Shown here: in pieces, positions 49,259-62,011 of the stretch | Layout: each line of letters begins with the position of its first letter | How positions within the stretch are numbered: position 1 is the first letter of the stretch | DNA from: Dipylidium caninum | Lineage: Eukaryota > Platyhelminthes > Cestoda > Cyclophyllidea > Dipylidiidae | Direction: 5' to 3' | Assembly (NCBI GenBank): GCA_017562135.1 | Contig: QEYB01001312.1 | Location: 1,116,001-1,180,000, forward strand | Length of the DNA stretch: 64,000 nt | The notes under the pieces: model-generated | Databases searched by the model: none | Seen by the model: only the letters and a program-made list of their open reading frames with translations | Told to the model about the DNA's origin: nothing | Program-made: the position numbers and the translations under genes

Positions 49259-51220
49259 ATGTCACGGATATCGCACCACACTCGTGGAGTTTCTCCTCCA
49301 CCTCCTGCACTCCTCCATTCCTTCCTATTATTTTCCGTCATCCATTTAACAACACTTTGCTTCGGTAAGTGGGATCTTTTTGCGCCTTTTCTCCAATGTA
49401 TGATAATTAGTCTTTCCTTCGCTTAGGTCACGGCCTTTTAATTTTATGCAGGGAGAGTTGGTTATTTAATTCACGTACCGTGTATGATTACTTCAATACC
49501 CCTCCTTTGTTTACATTAAGTGGGTCTGCTGAATACAAATCGATGCTTTAAACTACCCTACCCTACCCTACCCTGTCCTGCCCTCTCTCCTCCTTTGCTG
49601 ACTTCCGTGAAATGACAAACACGTACAATACCTGTCCATGTGGTAGTCTTCTTAACCGATTGTCACATCATAGAATTCGACAATCCTTTAATTCATGCAC
49701 GATTTAGTTTGCGCTGTGCGCCCGAGGCCTTGAAACCGCCGCGCATGTGGTAAGCACTCATTAAATCGTGTTTTGTGCCTTGCCACGATCCAGGGCTGCC
49801 ATAAGGGCTGATCCAATTTGTTATTTTGGGGCGTTGTGTATTCTTCACCACCTCGTCTTCCTCCCATGCCCTTGGTAAATGTCGGGGACCATACATAACA
49901 GTGTGGTGATTCTGCCCGGAATTTCCGATGACTATCTCCCTATCCAGCCACCGTAATGGTCATCTTCCCATAGGAGAATATAGTGCACCCGCACACATTC
50001 TGTGTACACTTACACGCTCGCAGCTATGCAGCTGTGTTGTTGGGACTGAAACCTTTTAATTTGGCCTCGGCCACGGCGGCAGGCTTGGTAACAACAGCAG
50101 CATCAGTGCTAACGGTAGTAGTAGGCGCAGGAGTTGTTGTTACGCCTCCTGTCTCCCATCAGGCATGCATTTAATTGAGAACTTATGTCGTACAGGTGTG
50201 TGGCACTTTTCCCTGGTTTGGGGAACTCAACGAAAGTTTAGTCAGATGGAGGGGAAACGGTTTCATACAGCCTCCCATAAATTCACACGAAACAGGGGCT
50301 CTCTGTCACAGGATAGGCGGTGTGAAATTTTTAGCTATTATGTAAGATAATTGGAACGGATTCCACAGGTGATATCCATTGTACACGCTGACATTTCTCC
50401 CGACACAAGAGGGCTGTCTTCGTACTTTGTCGTGTTGGCGTGGCTGTGCTTCTCCACTGGATTGTGGAGGACGAGAGGCGACATCGTAGTCTGGCAACTT
50501 TGTTTCTGCCTCTTCATTACACCCGGTAACCGCATAATTTCGAAATAGGATTAACCACTTCTGACGCGTGGGAAAATTTTGCTATGACCTGCTTTGTCTC
50601 GTGCTACTGTCGCCGTTTGATATAGCAGACGGTGAAGATGATATCCTCTCTCCCAAGTAACATTTCGTGCCTTTTCCTCTCTGCCCGAGCGTGCACAGGC
50701 CATCGTCTCTAACTCCGAGTGCTCAGTTGTCGATGGTCCATCCGCATGGATGTTGAGTTCCCCAAAGGCTTTGCAGTGCTCCGTCATCCGCCATGGAGAC
50801 AGTCGATGTCCCTGCGACTGCACACTCAACTGCCTGCCATTCGTGCCATATAGGAAAGCGTTAAGTGGCTGGGCGTTTTACATAACAGGATGTGATCTTA
50901 CTTGTTGGCGGCTCTGTGGCTCTTGCGTGTGTCACACGGAGAGAGGACGGGATTGAATGCCTCTTGGGTGCCATTCGCTAAGGCCTCTTTTGATCATGAA
51001 GTCGCTAATTCACTGGCTGCCAGAAGTGGACCAGTAGTTAGTTGCATTCGACCTTTGACAGTTGGACACGGTCGCCGTCATCGACGGTGGCGGCGGTGGG
51101 GGAAGATGGCGGTGGTGGTGGCGATAATTTTTCATTCGCTGCTCCCAACGCCGGCCAGGAAAGTGCTTCCCACGTTAATCATACACGCGTGCACGGTTTG
51201 CATTGAGGTCAGTCAGGATA

Positions 51221-51252
<32 letters not shown>

Positions 51253-54200
51253 CCCACTCTCAATGGCACTCGTCCCGACTCGAGAGAGTGCGAGAGAACA
51301 TTTGTTTTTTTGCCCGTCACCCTCGCTCATCCGCCACCGTCTCCCCTATTCTCCGTTGGTCAAACTCCCGCCCGCCTTGAGTCAGACACACGGGCCATCA
51401 CTCCACTCCGACAATTAAAACGCCACCTTCTGACCAGTCAGTTAGCGGTTTGGGCAGAGGCCACCCCCCTTGGCTCGTTATGATGTTGGTGAGGTGGGTT
51501 TCCAAACGTGTGGGCCAGTAGTCTCGAATGGATACTTCATTCTGTGGAACTTAAGCTCTGTGGTAACACGTCCTCAACTTTCGTTTTTCCTTCGAACCAG
51601 ACCCCAAGGGGCTCCATTTAAATCATACTAATTTTACAATTTTGCATTTGTTTCCTAATCAGGAAACAAGCGGATACTCTGAGTCATTCATGGAAGTCCA
51701 TGAATCATTTTACCTCCTGGCTGTTTACGTGTCGAGACAGGATCACTTTCGTCTAGACGGCTCTCCGTGAACCTTCCTTCAAAGTTTGGGATAAGGGTCA
51801 AATGAATGAACTTCAACTCTCTCCCCTTAATCTAAGGCTTTGTCGTGGTGTACGGGAAACGTGGTTAAAGTGCTCAGGCTTCATCGGGATTTCTTTTTAC
51901 TCCCCAATGAAGATATCTGCCGGCTTCTCTCCCCTAAACTCCCCCTCCATGACTGTCAACTTGGGTTTTCGACAGCGCCCAAAACTGTAATTCACCAAGA
52001 CTGGGAGCTCAAGGAACATGTTGTGCCTTTTACCATTAGCGTGGATGAAATATTTACTCTCGCACATCGAAACCGTCTTAAATGTGTTTATCTACCTTTC
52101 GCTCTCAAATTAGAAGTGAAATTCGTTGTAGGGTTTCTCTTCTAATGAAAATTTGTTTTTGTAATCATATCATTTAGATAGTCCAACATTTTGTTTCCAT
52201 TTTCTAAATTCTTAACCTTCACTTCTCAAAGAGGCGTTACATTCCAACATTACAGCAGCTAACTAGGCTCCCCAAATAGTGGCGGTGCGATTTCAGCAGA
52301 AAAGATACCTGTCAAGTGTCTTCGTAGACAGTTAAGAGAAGATACGTAGAAACAGAACTACCAGAAGCCGCCTCTTATTCTCCCCTACAGGACCTACACT
52401 TGGTGGGCCAGCTAAACTTCTTCGACGATCTAAATTTCGCGCTTAAAAGGGCACACTTAGTTAAAAGGCCCGGAATTCACTTCATTGTTATGAAGAGTCA
52501 ATTCACTTATGATTCATTTGCAATTTCCCCCCGTTCAGTGAAATGTCTACTTAACCGTCCTGAAAAGACCGACAACTTTTGCGAAGTCACTGGGGAACAC
52601 CACATGCCAACTAACAAAAGCCCAGCCTGTTCCGTAGTGGCCTACTGTGACGACCTGACGATTTCTGCTTCCTCAGGGCAGAAAGTAGGACTCGTGTATG
52701 CGCTGTAAGGTGTAGCTCTACCTTTTACAATGCGAAATCAGCGAGGATGTTACACCTCAGTGAGATCCTAAGATGTCGAAAGATGGAGCTGCATTTTGCT
52801 CACTTGATAGGGTTCTTACGGTTGCTTGGAGGGTAGTGTGTGACATGAGTACAATGCTGACCGAAATGGGATAAGTGCCTCTTTCGGTGATGTTTAGCCC
52901 TGGGAGGCGTCTGTCTTCTTTCCTAGGTGGTCTCAGGCCTCGTTTCCCATTGTTTCCTTCTTGGAAATATGTAAACAAATCCACCAGCCTAAGAGCGTTG
53001 ACTTGTATAACAGCAGGCAGTATTCGTAGTATTACTACGCTCAAGTGACTTATCTGGCCCTAATTGGAGTGGCTCCGTACGGGGTCACACACAAACACGG
53101 AAAGTCTCCTATTTGTCCCTCCCTTCACCCCGTACACACGCACACACACATGCCCGTGTCCCACTACGGGGCCGACAGGAAGAACGAGGAGGCTACAAAA
53201 GATTTTGAAGTGGGATACCCTAATGGATAATGCCACTTTCCCCTTACTCACTGCTCCATCGCCCAACACGGCTAAATTGGTTCTCGGCCTGTCAAACTGG
53301 CGCTACAATTGTCCTGGTGGTTCGAATGACAATTTGTGACTCCCACGACCTCGAATTGACACTTACAGGCCTTGCTCAAAAGGCATAAAAGGTAATTACT
53401 CGCAAACCGAGTCCACCCGCCACCTACCTCGTTGTTTCACTCTAGACTTAGGTCGACTAGTTGTGTTAGTCTGCTAAACAGCACGTGTCGCACTTTACGA
53501 CACCAGACTTGGGTGCGGCAGTCGAGATGTCGTGTATTGCGTGGCGTTAGCGATCTTACTGACGAATTAACTGCTCTTCATGTGTCTCGACTTGGCAGTG
53601 GGGAGGGATTTGTGGTCTTTTGGCAACATGATCGGGGCATTCTGCACGCCTTTGAGGTCTCAACAACCCCACCAATGCGCGGATGTCATGGCTCAGACTG
53701 CAACTGTCTTCTCGCTTTGTTCCTAACAGATATAAACATTCACTGTTTATGTCTTGCCGTCAATCCACCTCTTTGCTACTTTTCCGTTAGTGGTGTATCA
53801 CGAGGGGTGTTTGCACAATGACTGGTAAAATTTTGACTGAGGAACTGTGAAATGAGGCCTCGTCTATAGTCTTTCGTATTGCGACTCACCTCTTTCACCG
53901 TCACCAATTTTCACGTAATTCATCTATTTTCTGAAGCAGATTATTTGGAGGGTCATCTTCCCCCAAGCCTCTCCATTTACCCTAATTTGAAGCGTGGTAC
54001 ATAGCCAGGAGTTAGTCTAGCGACAGATAAAAAGCTTTTCTTCAGTCCGTTTTAACAAGATATCATGTAAACAAGCCCTCAACTATTCACTGTCCTTGTC
54101 CTTGTTGCAATTTTACCACCCTAGTGACATAAGCCGAGTATATTTAGGGGAAGTGGTCCTTTTTGGTATAACTTTTGCTTTTAGAATGCCTAACTCATGT

Positions 54201-57200
54201 GACACGGGGTTCGCGGAAGGTTTATGGAACCGGGCGGTGGACCAGACCCACCAGCGTCAGTGATTTCAAACGGTGCGTGTAGCGACAGCGGCGGTGCTCC
54301 GCGCATGCAAATCGAGTACACACAACGGACGCTGCATTGGAACGTCAATTGTTTACTTGATTTATCACCCGTACACACCCACGTCGTGGTCTTCACCCAC
54401 CGTGTGTCGTGATGCCTGATCAATGACTCCTCCGTTCTCCATGTGTGTGTGTGTGTGTATGTTTGTGTGTTTTTAATCACTATAGCACACACGAGACCGG
54501 AAGCTTATCACGGAGACACCTCCCAATCCACAATAGCTGTTGCGTCCCTGACACTATCGCATCTTTCGAAGCAGAGCGAGTTCTGATGGCTACTTCTGCC
54601 TGTCTTGAAGTGATGCGATCGAGCATGTGAGCCGTTGGAACATGTTTCCCCTCAGAGCTTCGCGACTAGTTTGTGAGCGAAGGCGTCTATTTGTCTCGAA
54701 AGTGAACCTCGACTGGAGCAGAAAGTGCCAGTTGCGTTTGCGTCTTTAAGCCACGCATACATGCAGTTTTGAGTTGACTCTTGTTATGAGTCATAAAGGT
54801 TCCTTACAAAAACAGTGGGTTGGCAGCTGTCATCGCTACCGGAAAGATGAAATTATTGAACGTCTATTTGACCTACTTTGCCTCCCTTTTTCTCCACCAG
54901 AGGTCCGTATATCACGTGACCGTGGTAATATTAGAACCGGCAATGTGGCGAAGAGAGCCGGTCTACAATCGCCTAGACACTATGATCATGCCTTAGGAGT
55001 GATGAGGTTGGTATTGTTTTTATGAGAATGGTTATTTCAACATTTTTTTCATTTGCGGCTAACAAAACTGCCTTCCATGGCCGAGGAAGGCTAAGCCGAA
55101 CAGCAAGTTGAGGTCACCACCGCCTCCCCCTTCTTCCGATGCATCGCATCTTGCCTCTTTTTCGCCCCTAAGGAAGCATCACCTTGTTATCCTCTTCCAC
55201 TCACCTGGCGTAGAACCAGTTGGGGCACAATCTCCCTGCCTCCGGAACCCCTGTCGCAATGGGGGCAAGTGCGAGGTCTCCACGGTCGACCCGGCCGGAT
55301 ACCAGTGCATTTGCCCCGAGCCCTACGGCGGACGCGACTGCGCCGTCGAGAATCCCACCTGCATCGACCAGCCTTGTCTCAACGGCGGCGGCTGTGAGGA
55401 TATGCCCAACAGACAGTTCAGATGTATCTGTCCCCACGGCTTTGCCGGTAGGCTATTGGAATGCCCCAGTAACTACTTGTCGCTGAAGAGGCATGTGGCG
55501 ATTAGAACTGGATTTTTTTTTCAGGTTTAAGATGTGAATTCGAGGATCCTTGTTTAGTGAAACCGTGCAAAAATGGGGCCAGGTGCTTCTCCAACAATTT
55601 GGGCAAGCGGGATTGTCACTGTACGGTGGGCTTCACCGGCGAGGACTGCGGTCTAGATGTAAACGAATGCGAAGTCGGTGAAAGATCGCCCTGCGAACAC
55701 AACGGCATCTGTATCAACGAGGGAAGTACTAATCCCGATTTTTTAATTTCCTTCTCTCTTTCCCCCCCAAATGTCATGACTTGGCCAGCATTAAGCATGA
55801 GGGCAAGAAATTGACTTACTTTTAACCGTTCGTAGGGAGTAGGAGGTTAGAAACGCGGATTGCGAATGAGGGGTTTTGCGTGAGCAGCTTTTTTTGTGGA
55901 TTCTATGGGGGAGAGAGGAGGATTCATCCAGTTGACGATATTAATAAGGTGGATACCATCATACCCATGGCTACAGCCATCAAACGGTACACCAGTCTGC
56001 CATGACGAGGAGCAGTGGGCCAGTGCATACGTGTGTTCGTATGTTGTGATCGGCATGTGTATAATTCGGCCCCATCAATCAAAAGGAGGTCCTTCTTCTC
56101 ACAAAAGGCACCAATGCATTCGCCTTCATGCATTTGTGTATATGCACACAATAAGTTGAAGTGCCATGTGAATCTCTGCTTGTCCCTGTTCTCCCTTATT
56201 GCAAATCTCGATGGTGGTCCACTTTGGGCTGCCAGCCAACTCCCCATTCACTGTTTATTTACCTTTGCCTTTACAGCCCGGGGGCTATCGCTGCGAGTGC
56301 TTGAACGGTTACACAGGGACGCGGTGCGAGACGCTCGTGCTCAACTGCAAACCCAATCCCTGTCTGAACGGCGGGGTCTGCGAGGACAGGGGCGACCACT
56401 TTGAATGCCTGTGTCCACGTGGTGAGTGCCTGGGGCCGATTGCTTTGGGGGATACCGGTGATGGCAGTAGAAGTGGCCGGCACCCGAGACGGTACAGTGT
56501 GGAGGGGAGATAGCCGAAGGGGACGCGATGGGGCCGTGGGGTGGGGCGGGGCTGGGGCGGAGGAGGGGAAGAGCACTCAATGGCGCTGTACTGTTCTGGC
56601 CCGGGCACGCGTGGGGTGTGTGCGGCGGTGGCGGTAGGTTTCACTGCTCCGCTTACGAGACATGCCCACCAGCTAGTTGGCCTTACCTCATCACATCGAT
56701 TCGACTCTCATGTTTTTCTTCTCCTCCCACACCCTCCCACACCCTCCTTCAGCCTCCTCTTCCACCGCGCCTCTGTCCCGCAGAGAGCCCCAACACACGG
56801 AGAGTCAGCAAACCGGGCATTCAGCGGGACATTGTCCAGCTCACGGTCCAGAGAGGAGGACTCTGGGGTAGTAGAATGAACTGACTCACTCGAGTAAACG
56901 TGCACCCACCTGTCCATGAGAGCTGGGACACCTCTTCTCCGCTCATTCATTGGAGGGACAATTCCAAATTTGCGGTGACAACTACGTCAGTCATTAGCTT
57001 GGGCGCCCAGTCTGACATTCGCGACAATGATACTGGAGCGGTTGAGGCCACACGAGTGGTTAAAGGACCTTGTAGAAAACGAGAGATGGCTTATAGTCTC
57101 ACCACCTTTAATCTATTTTAAAAATTGTAGTCATGTAGGGAACAATTGCACTACTGCCGACAGGAAGTGATCCCCTCTTAAGTCACCTTTCGTTTAATAA

Positions 57201-60200
57201 GTCAGCCTTTAATTATTTGGATGTGAAGGGCCCCTCACGTCTAACTCACGCCGGCTAAAGCACAATTACCGAGGTAATTTGAGCAATGGGACGAGGGGAT
57301 GGTGCAATACCTGCTTTTCCCGCTGGTCGTGACCTCTCTGCATGGGCATGTTCATCATGATCTGTTGTGACAAATCGACTAAAAGATGGTGTGAATGGGC
57401 TCTTCGAGTTTATATTTCTCGTGGTGTGACTTATCAGATTCCATAAAAGAAAGCAGATTACATCGGGCAAAGAGGCAGTGGGGAGAAGTCTCATTCTGCG
57501 AATCTCCTGACCCCTTAGGCCTAAATCGCCGCGAATGTGTCACTTTTTGGTATACATAGCGGAGAAAATCCGCCTGAAATACAAATTGCAGCACTCGTGG
57601 ATGTGAAGGGATTCTTCATAAGTTCAAGCATCTCCAGACCTCTGTAGCCCTATTCGTCTCGCCTTTTTGCATGGCCAAATGGCAAAGAAAATCCCCACTC
57701 TTTGTAGAATGTGTCCACTGCATGATAATGATATCCTCGCTACCTGTTGCGAAAGCATCAGAATCTATTCATCAGGACAGATTGAAGCGTATTTGGATGT
57801 TTTACTCCAACGGCTTTATATCATTCTGGTACAAGGTTATCCGAAGAGTTTTCTGGAGTTCATGAAACAACTTGGTGCTAAAAATGCGAGGAAGTTAGCA
57901 CTTTTGTAATGTAAAATCGTCGTCGTGTCTCCCATGTTAGCCATGGGAGCCATAAAATATCGTAGGCAACACCCAAGATTCCAGCCATTTTACAGCATTC
58001 ACATTCTGCTCTTTTATTGGTGGATTTGCAGGCTTCGAGGGGAAACACTGCGAGTCGGACGTCAACGATTGTAAGAATTCACCCTGCCAAAATGGAGGCG
58101 TGTGCGAGGATCTGGTGGGCGATTTTCGGTGCAACTGCCCCTCCGGCTGGAAAGGGCGCTTTTGCCACCTGCCCATGCTGCCCTGCGACTCATCGCCCTG
58201 CCTCAACGGAGTTTGCGAGAATGTGCCTTCCGGCTACATATGCCACTGTCCTCAAGGTTGTTCTCTATCTCTCCTCCACCTCTGTAGCCCTCCACATGAG
58301 CGTTAGGAAAGCTGACCACAAACTTTGTGTGGCGCAAAATTTTGTTGGCTCTTACGACCCCAGCCCATAACTCACTAAATGCCTTTCAATAGCCCGCTTC
58401 CTCAAACTGACAGTCTCCGTTCGTATTGAATGATGCGAGCATTTCAACTAATGCGAAACTCCTTCCATCTCCCCATGTCGACAAATTAGTTTGCCATTAC
58501 GATGATGAGACAGTTAATTCAAGTTAGAACTGTGGGACCCTCATGGTAAAATGGCTGCTGAACCACCCTGATTCGTCACAAAATCTCACTCTTGAAAGGG
58601 GATGGAAATACTAAAGGAACCAGTAAAACTAAAAGTACGCGGTTAGTAGATCACTTGGGCCTTAAGTTAAGTCTGGCCCGCGTCTTATCAGTAATGCCAG
58701 CGGTTTGCTCCAATTCACGAGTTTTGGCTTAAGAAGTTTAAGGCGACCCAGCGTTACTATTTGATTAATCCCGATTTTGAGGAATGGAAGGCCACTCTCC
58801 TGACAACCGTAAGCTTCACCGCTTTTCACCTAACGCACGCGGTTTGTCGAAGCGAGCGAAACAGTCTTTGTCAAGCATGCGACGCACGACGGAGGGCGAA
58901 GCTGAGGAGCGGGTGGGTCGAACTAAGTGTCTGGCCCCCTCCATCACCACCACCACCGCCGCCGCCGCCTCCACGACGGCAATAGTGCAATGCGTGCGTA
59001 TGTGCGCGTCTGGTGGACCCGTTGTCACTTTCGTCGTTGCTGTTGTTGACGTCTTCGATGTCATTGCTCTCGCTGTAAACTGTGACCGATTGAAGACACT
59101 TTTTTTCAAAGAGGACCTCGAGTGAGAGGTACCACAGTGGTCCGCATATTGATGCCCGTGGTGGCGGCGGTGGGCGGTGGGTGGTGCGCAGGCCGGCGGT
59201 AAGGGGAGGAGTGGAGGCAGGCATAAGCAAGGGGTGTCCACTTGACAAACGGCGCCTCCCGCACCACCCCCGCCCTCGTGCTGTTAACTCTCCTCCAAGT
59301 GAAACACACACATGCGCATTCCTTGTGTGCGTACGTAAATGTTAAAATGAATGTGTGCGTAGCAGCGAGTGAGTGAGCGCAAACACGATGGCCCCCTTAA
59401 TTGCTACATCCACCGGTGTTTATATCGCTCCTCTTCGCACTCACCTCCTCCAAAAGGCGTCTCCTCCTCCAACCTCCTCGCTCACCTCTTGTCCAGAATC
59501 ATCGGTTTTCTCCCCACTTGCTGTACACATTGCAGGTCAGCGAATGTGGGGTTTGAGTGCAACGTTTTCAGTTTGAGATGATTTACTTGGTCCTGGTTTT
59601 TGCACGTGAATCTCGCATTTGCCTGACTTGGAAGACGGAAATGGCGTCACGTCTACACAAGATGTTTTCCGGAGAAGTAGTCGTACTGTCGCCCATCTCA
59701 CCACCTTATCCGACTTTGCCATAATGGAGAATGCAGCTAAATGAGGCGTCATCATTTTCAGAGGAGATTTGTTTATTACTAGCAAACTCGATCTTTTGCA
59801 TATAAGGACACCGACTTTGTTTTGCATCATGTGAAGGGACAATAAGCGCATGTTGTCCTCCCCCTTCCCCCTCCCCATGTCTTCGACCTGGGGAAGTTAA
59901 TTTAAAACGCTATTCTGCTTCCACGACAGCTCGGGACTTCGAAAACCAAGTATGCCAAAAGATGGTGTCAGTACTAAGATGCCGCTTATTCCATTTTACC
60001 TTCACCTCTTTTCATCGTGATTTAGCTCATGCTAAATCCTGGGTATTACATAAACATCAGGACTATCGCAGAATTGTTGGTCCGACAATTTTCTTGTATT
60101 ATTATTGGTAGGGCAATTAATTTCTATTAATATGATATTGCTTTTATATCCATGTAGGATACACAGGTGCCCGTTGCGAGATGGGCATCAATGATTGTGC

Positions 60201-62011
60201 TGGCGTCTCCTGCCTTAATGGCGGTTACTGCACAGGTCGTCCAAACGCTGGGCCTTGTCAGTGTCCGCCGGGCTACTCGGGACGGTATTGTGAGGTTCGC
60301 GAGGCCACTTCTACAATCGGCACGTCGGGAAGTACTGCAGTGACCGACACCACCGCCTTTACGACCGTCATAACCTGCCACAACGGAAAGAGTTGTCTTC
60401 ACGATGGCATGTGTGTACGTTTCACGCAAGCCAACAATGCTGCGGAGGCCTTCTGCAATTGTCCACTGGAATGGCACGGAGAGTACTGCGAGATTCCTGT
60501 CTGCTCGGAGGATGTCTGTGCTAATGGTGGACAATGTCGAGCCATTCTAATCCACCCAGGCAATCAGATGACACCCTCGAAGAAGGAGGCTTATTGTGAA
60601 TGCCCTCCCGGGTTTTTTGGGAATCATTGTTTGGAAAAGGTATTGTTTTAACTTTCAATCATGCGGCAAAATGTAGCAATTCAGTTTCACGTTAAGTAAC
60701 CAGTCAAGTTTCCCTTGTTTTGCCCCGTAGTCTTTTTAATTCAAATTATTCTTCAGACGCACAACTTTCAACTTGGTATTTTAGCTGAACTGTATAGGAA
60801 ATAAAAGACAATGTAATGAAATTCCCCACCCGCAATATGGTGGGCGAATAGCGCCTCTTTCGCCAATTTATTCGAGTTGCTGATGCCAACCTCCGACTGT
60901 GCTGAGTGCGAGGCAAATGAAGGGCTGCTTGGTCTGATCCAACACAGAACAGTGGGCTGACTCTGGTGTGCGCCAACCTGACAAAAGGCGGCATAAAAAG
61001 TTTCCTTTAGCTCCTATTAACATCTTAATGAGTGACATAACATATATAATTTTCATTAAAATGTGTCTACGCCACATCCTAAAAGAGTAATGTTTTGGTG
61101 AAATTTACTCTTTAATAATAAAAGAAATAAAACTTCATACTTGACTATAAAGGGTATCCAACTTCCCCAGCACTTTGTTCACATGGTCGTAGAAAATAAC
61201 AAAACCTTATTTTCATTTTCGTTCTTTAAGTGATGGAAGAAACACCTCATTGCTACCAAATGAGCAATTCTTTGGGAAATGCGGACTTCTTTAAAAATTG
61301 GTAAATAATAACCAGACTAAAAGGCTCTTTTACCGTCGCGAATTACCGTGGTGAGAGGCATTGGCTATTTCGAAAATTCGTGACTGTCTTTCTTGATCTT
61401 TACTGAGACCGTGTCCACTCTGCGGGGAACGACTTTCGGTTCTTCTAGCGTTTATCAACACATGCACAATCCTTAAAGTATGGGCGTATATCGATGATTT
61501 GCCTTTCTCATTGGATTTACTCCCACCTACATAAAGTTTTTTTGTCTCAAATCCACTCGTCTAGCATTTCCATGCAATTTTTCAGTTCTTCATTACTTCT
61601 CAGCGTCATACCCGCTCAAAACACACAAGGGGCTCCGAAGCTTTCCCGTATGAGTGCTATCTCCTTTTGAAACATTAATCTGATTCCCTCATCAATGGCT
61701 CCTATGTGGCTATAAGAGATTAACCTATTTCCTTATGAGGAAGTATGAAGTGATGTTTGATCCCGAGTAAAGACGACTCGTTCTTTGCCAGGTGGAAAAG
61801 TGTGGGGCCGACCTGTGCCAAAACGGGGGCGAGTGCACAGACGGGACGGGGGCGCCCCGTTGTCGCTGTCCTCCCGGCTTCGGTGGTCTGCAGTGTGAGC
61901 GTGTGCTCCACACCTGCTTCGAGGCTCCCTGTCTGAACGGCGCCACCTGTCTGGACAAACATTCCTCCTTTGGGCGTCTCTTCACTTGCCAGTGTCTGCC
62001 GGGCTTTCTGG
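49259..62011 (+). CDS. Multi-EGF-repeat secreted/membrane protein, Notch-like (3' end not found)
   Basis: Exon 1 (49259-49364) encodes a signal peptide: MSRISHHTRGVSPPPPA, then core LLHSFLLFSVIHLTTLCF. Its phase-1 end fits exon 2 (55214-55447). Further exons are 55525-55725, 56277-56421, 58032-58256, 60158-60639 and 61792-62011, mostly phase 1 as usual for EGF modules. They encode twelve EGF repeats; repeats 4 (DVNEC) and 6 (DVNDC) have calcium-binding starts, and repeat 8 has GINDC. A Ser/Thr-rich linker (STIGTSGSTAVTDTTAF) separates repeats 8 and 9. No MNNL or DSL domain precedes the repeats, arguing against Delta/Jagged; Notch, Crumbs or a fibropellin-like protein remain. Only repeat 12 (CLNGATC) fits the O-fucose site and repeat 7 (CDSSPC) the O-glucose site. 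The 55725/56277 junction is one base out of phase, perhaps an extra G in CCCGGGGG. Later exons were not identified. Confidence 0.75.
49365..55213 (+). other. Large intron 1 of the EGF-repeat gene
   Basis: Inferred from the donor GGTAAGTGG at 49365 and acceptor CTGGCGTAG at 55213. It contains a (CCCTA)n stretch at about 49553-49572, a (TG)n at 51220-51246 and another at about 54440-54470. Open frames at 51840-52145, 52400-52708 and 53432-53821 have no recognisable domain. Additional small exons or a nested gene cannot be excluded. Confidence 0.45.
51220..51246. repeat. (TG)n microsatellite
   Basis: Uninterrupted TG units passing into GCGCGC. Confidence 0.9.

Noticed and set aside
49553..49572. 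CCCTA array as interstitial telomere
   Set aside because: The unit is five bases (CCCTA), not the CCCTAA hexamer of animal telomeres, and has only about four units.
52400..52708. YCDDL motif suggesting a reverse transcriptase
   Set aside because: None of the other reverse transcriptase motifs surrounds it and the frame is only 102 codons; a chance match.
53300..53330. GGTTCGAAT box as tRNA B box
   Set aside because: No matching A box or cloverleaf stems upstream; no tRNA gene supported anywhere in the window.
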